Of a stretch of DNA of 15,490 nucleotides, positions 14,671 through 15,490 are shown one piece after another (positions within the stretch are counted from its first letter, which is position 1; every line of letters begins with the position of its first letter). This DNA is from JALUUH01 sp964636675. Its GTDB lineage: Bacteria > Pseudomonadota > Gammaproteobacteria > S012-40. The stretch is taken from assembly GCA_964636675.1 (NCBI GenBank), contig CAZWUO010000073.1:1-15490 (forward strand), given 5' to 3'. The notes below the pieces were generated by a model. The model was given only the letters and a program-made list of their open reading frames with translations, was not told where the DNA came from and made no database searches. Position numbers and translations under genes: made by a program.

Positions 14671-14752
14671 GGATTATTTACAAATGATAGTCCATATTAC
14701 GATGTTAATTCAATTCTGGAAGCAATATAATATTTTCACCAAACTTGTAAAT
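14671..14752. promoter_or_regulatory. Divergent control region between DUF4442 and O-methyltransferase genes
   Basis: The gap holds a perfect TATAAT at 14726-14731 oriented towards the methyltransferase, with no good -35 box. ATTTACAA (14676-14683) and TTGTAAAT (14745-14752) are a perfect 8-bp inverted pair 61 nt apart. The first lies in a partial dyad, GGATTAT to ATAGTCC (14671-14693). These could be regulator sites serving both genes. No known consensus is matched, so the call is tentative. Confidence 0.3.
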
Positions 14753-14768
14753 GATAAGAGTAAAACCT

Positions 14769-15431
14769 ATGATGCCTAAAACAATGACGCAAATGACGGA
14801 TCAGCTCTATGGCTATATGCTAAATACCTGGTCGCGTGAAACCACAGTGATGCGTGAATTACGCGATGAAACGGCAAAGCTGGAGATGTCGGCAATGCAG
14901 ATTTCACCGGATCAAGGTCAATTTATGGCATTTCTAGTGAAAATGCTAGATGCAAAACATATTCTAGAGATCGGTACGTTTACCGGTTATAGCGCTTTGG
15001 CAATGGCCTTGGCGACGCGTGATGAGGCGCTGATTACGTGTTGCGATGTGAGTGAAGAATGGACAAATGTCGCAAAAAAATATTGGCACAAAGCCGGCGT
15101 CGAAAATAAAATTGATCTACGCTTGGCGCCAGCCTTGGAAACGTTGAACCAGCTTTTATTAACGGCTAAAGCAAGCTATGATTTTGCGTTTATCGATGCT
15201 GATAAAGCGAACTATGATAATTATTATGCCGCATGTTCGCAGCTTGTTCGTCCTGGGGGTTTGATTGCAATTGACAATGTGTTTTGGGGTGGTTCGGTTG
15301 CAGATGATAGCATTCAGGATGAAGATACCTTGGCCATACGTGCTTTGAATAAAAAATTGCAAACGGATGAGCGGATTGATTTGTCGATAATTCCTATCGG
15401 TGACGGACTGACGTTGGTAAGAAAAAAATAG
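14769..15431 (+). CDS. SAM-dependent O-methyltransferase (class I, CCoAOMT-like family 3)
   Basis: A 220-residue cytosolic methyltransferase of the O-methyltransferase family 3 type, which needs a divalent metal. Motif I EIGTFTGYSALAMA is at residues 67-80 (SAM binding), CCDVSEEW at 91-98 carries the acidic residue for the ribose, and FIDADKANY at 141-149 plus IDN at 168-170 supply the metal ligands. The ATG at 14769 is preferred because AAGAG lies 8 nt upstream; an ATG at 14751 in frame would add six residues but has no ribosome site. Bacterial members methylate catechol-type or small phenolic substrates, but no substrate is visible here. It stands alone on the plus strand, with the dispersed repeat 9 nt after its stop. 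Confidence 0.88.
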   Translation: MMPKTMTQMTDQLYGYMLNTWSRETTVMRELRDETAKLEMSAMQISPDQGQFMAFLVKMLDAKHILEIGTFTGYSALAMALATRDEALITCCDVSEEWTNVAKKYWHKAGVENKIDLRLAPALETLNQLLLTAKASYDFAFIDADKANYDNYYAACSQLVRPGGLIAIDNVFWGGSVADDSIQDEDTLAIRALNKKLQTDERIDLSIIPIGDGLTLVRKK

Positions 15432-15439
15432 CGGTCATA

Positions 15440-15465
15440 TATACCCGTGGCGTTATAGATTTAGG
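15440..15465 (+). repeat. Dispersed repeat, right copy
   Basis: A 26-bp stretch starting TATACCCGTGGCGTT and ending ATTTAGG, with 22 of 26 bases shared with 92-117. It begins 9 nt after the O-methyltransferase stop. Its downstream flank (CCTTATTACACG) differs from the flank of the left copy (TGTAACTGAAAC), so either the shared core ends here or the copies have diverged. Confidence 0.5.
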
Positions 15466-15490
15466 CCTTATTACACGCCCTATTCCTTCC

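Noticed and set aside
1..15490. CRISPR arrays, tRNA or rRNA genes
   Set aside because: No regularly spaced direct repeats and no cloverleaf or rRNA-like stretches were seen in reading both strands.

Overview
The window looks like a chromosomal stretch of an AT-rich (roughly 40% GC by eye), probably marine or aquatic gammaproteobacterium. This rests on the gene families (DltE-like SDR, DUF2141, TVP38, DUF4442, bd-type oxidase subunit, nitronate monooxygenase-like protein) and on strong Shine-Dalgarno sites before most genes. The genus cannot be fixed from sequence alone.

Layout. (1) 1-313: the last codons of a LysR-type regulator, then about 240 bases without an intact gene that hold one copy of a dispersed repeat and a possible decayed chemotaxis-receptor tail. 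(2) 314-3538: a small Crp/Fnr-type regulator, divergent from a tight four-gene operon (SDR, DUF2141 protein, TVP38/DedA-like membrane protein, PAP2-like protein). The last gene is truncated and degenerate, and a 74-bp element with terminal inverted repeats and a perfect 8-bp flanking duplication sits just beyond it. (3) 3752-9535, all on the minus strand: M48 metallopeptidase with repeats, a divergent sigma-70-like factor, a membrane anti-sigma-like protein with an H-C-C zinc motif, an exported caspase-like peptidase, a small beta-barrel-like protein and an exported DUF4384 protein. A 108-bp palindromic element separates the anti-sigma gene from the caspase gene. (4) 9718-11037: a divergent gene for an unrecognised predicted lipoprotein, closed by a strong hairpin. 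(5) 11038-13172: an apparent IS transposase remnant, a 31-codon hydrophobic small ORF, and an orphan cytochrome bd/CIO-type subunit I with no subunit II beside it. (6) 13176-15490: a nitronate monooxygenase-family protein and a DUF4442 hotdog protein on the minus strand, a divergent O-methyltransferase, and a second copy of the dispersed repeat at the right edge.

How the genes may work together. The strongest candidate for an undescribed system is region 3. It pairs a cytoplasmic transcription module (sigma and anti-sigma, genes overlapping by ATGA) with an envelope module (caspase, barrel and DUF4384 protein, packed with a 2-nt gap and a 1-nt overlap), headed by a second exported protease and flanked by a lipoprotein. 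An envelope-sensing or regulated-proteolysis role is inference. The oxidase region may be a separate respiratory accessory in which an orphan CydA-like protein works with a small membrane peptide.
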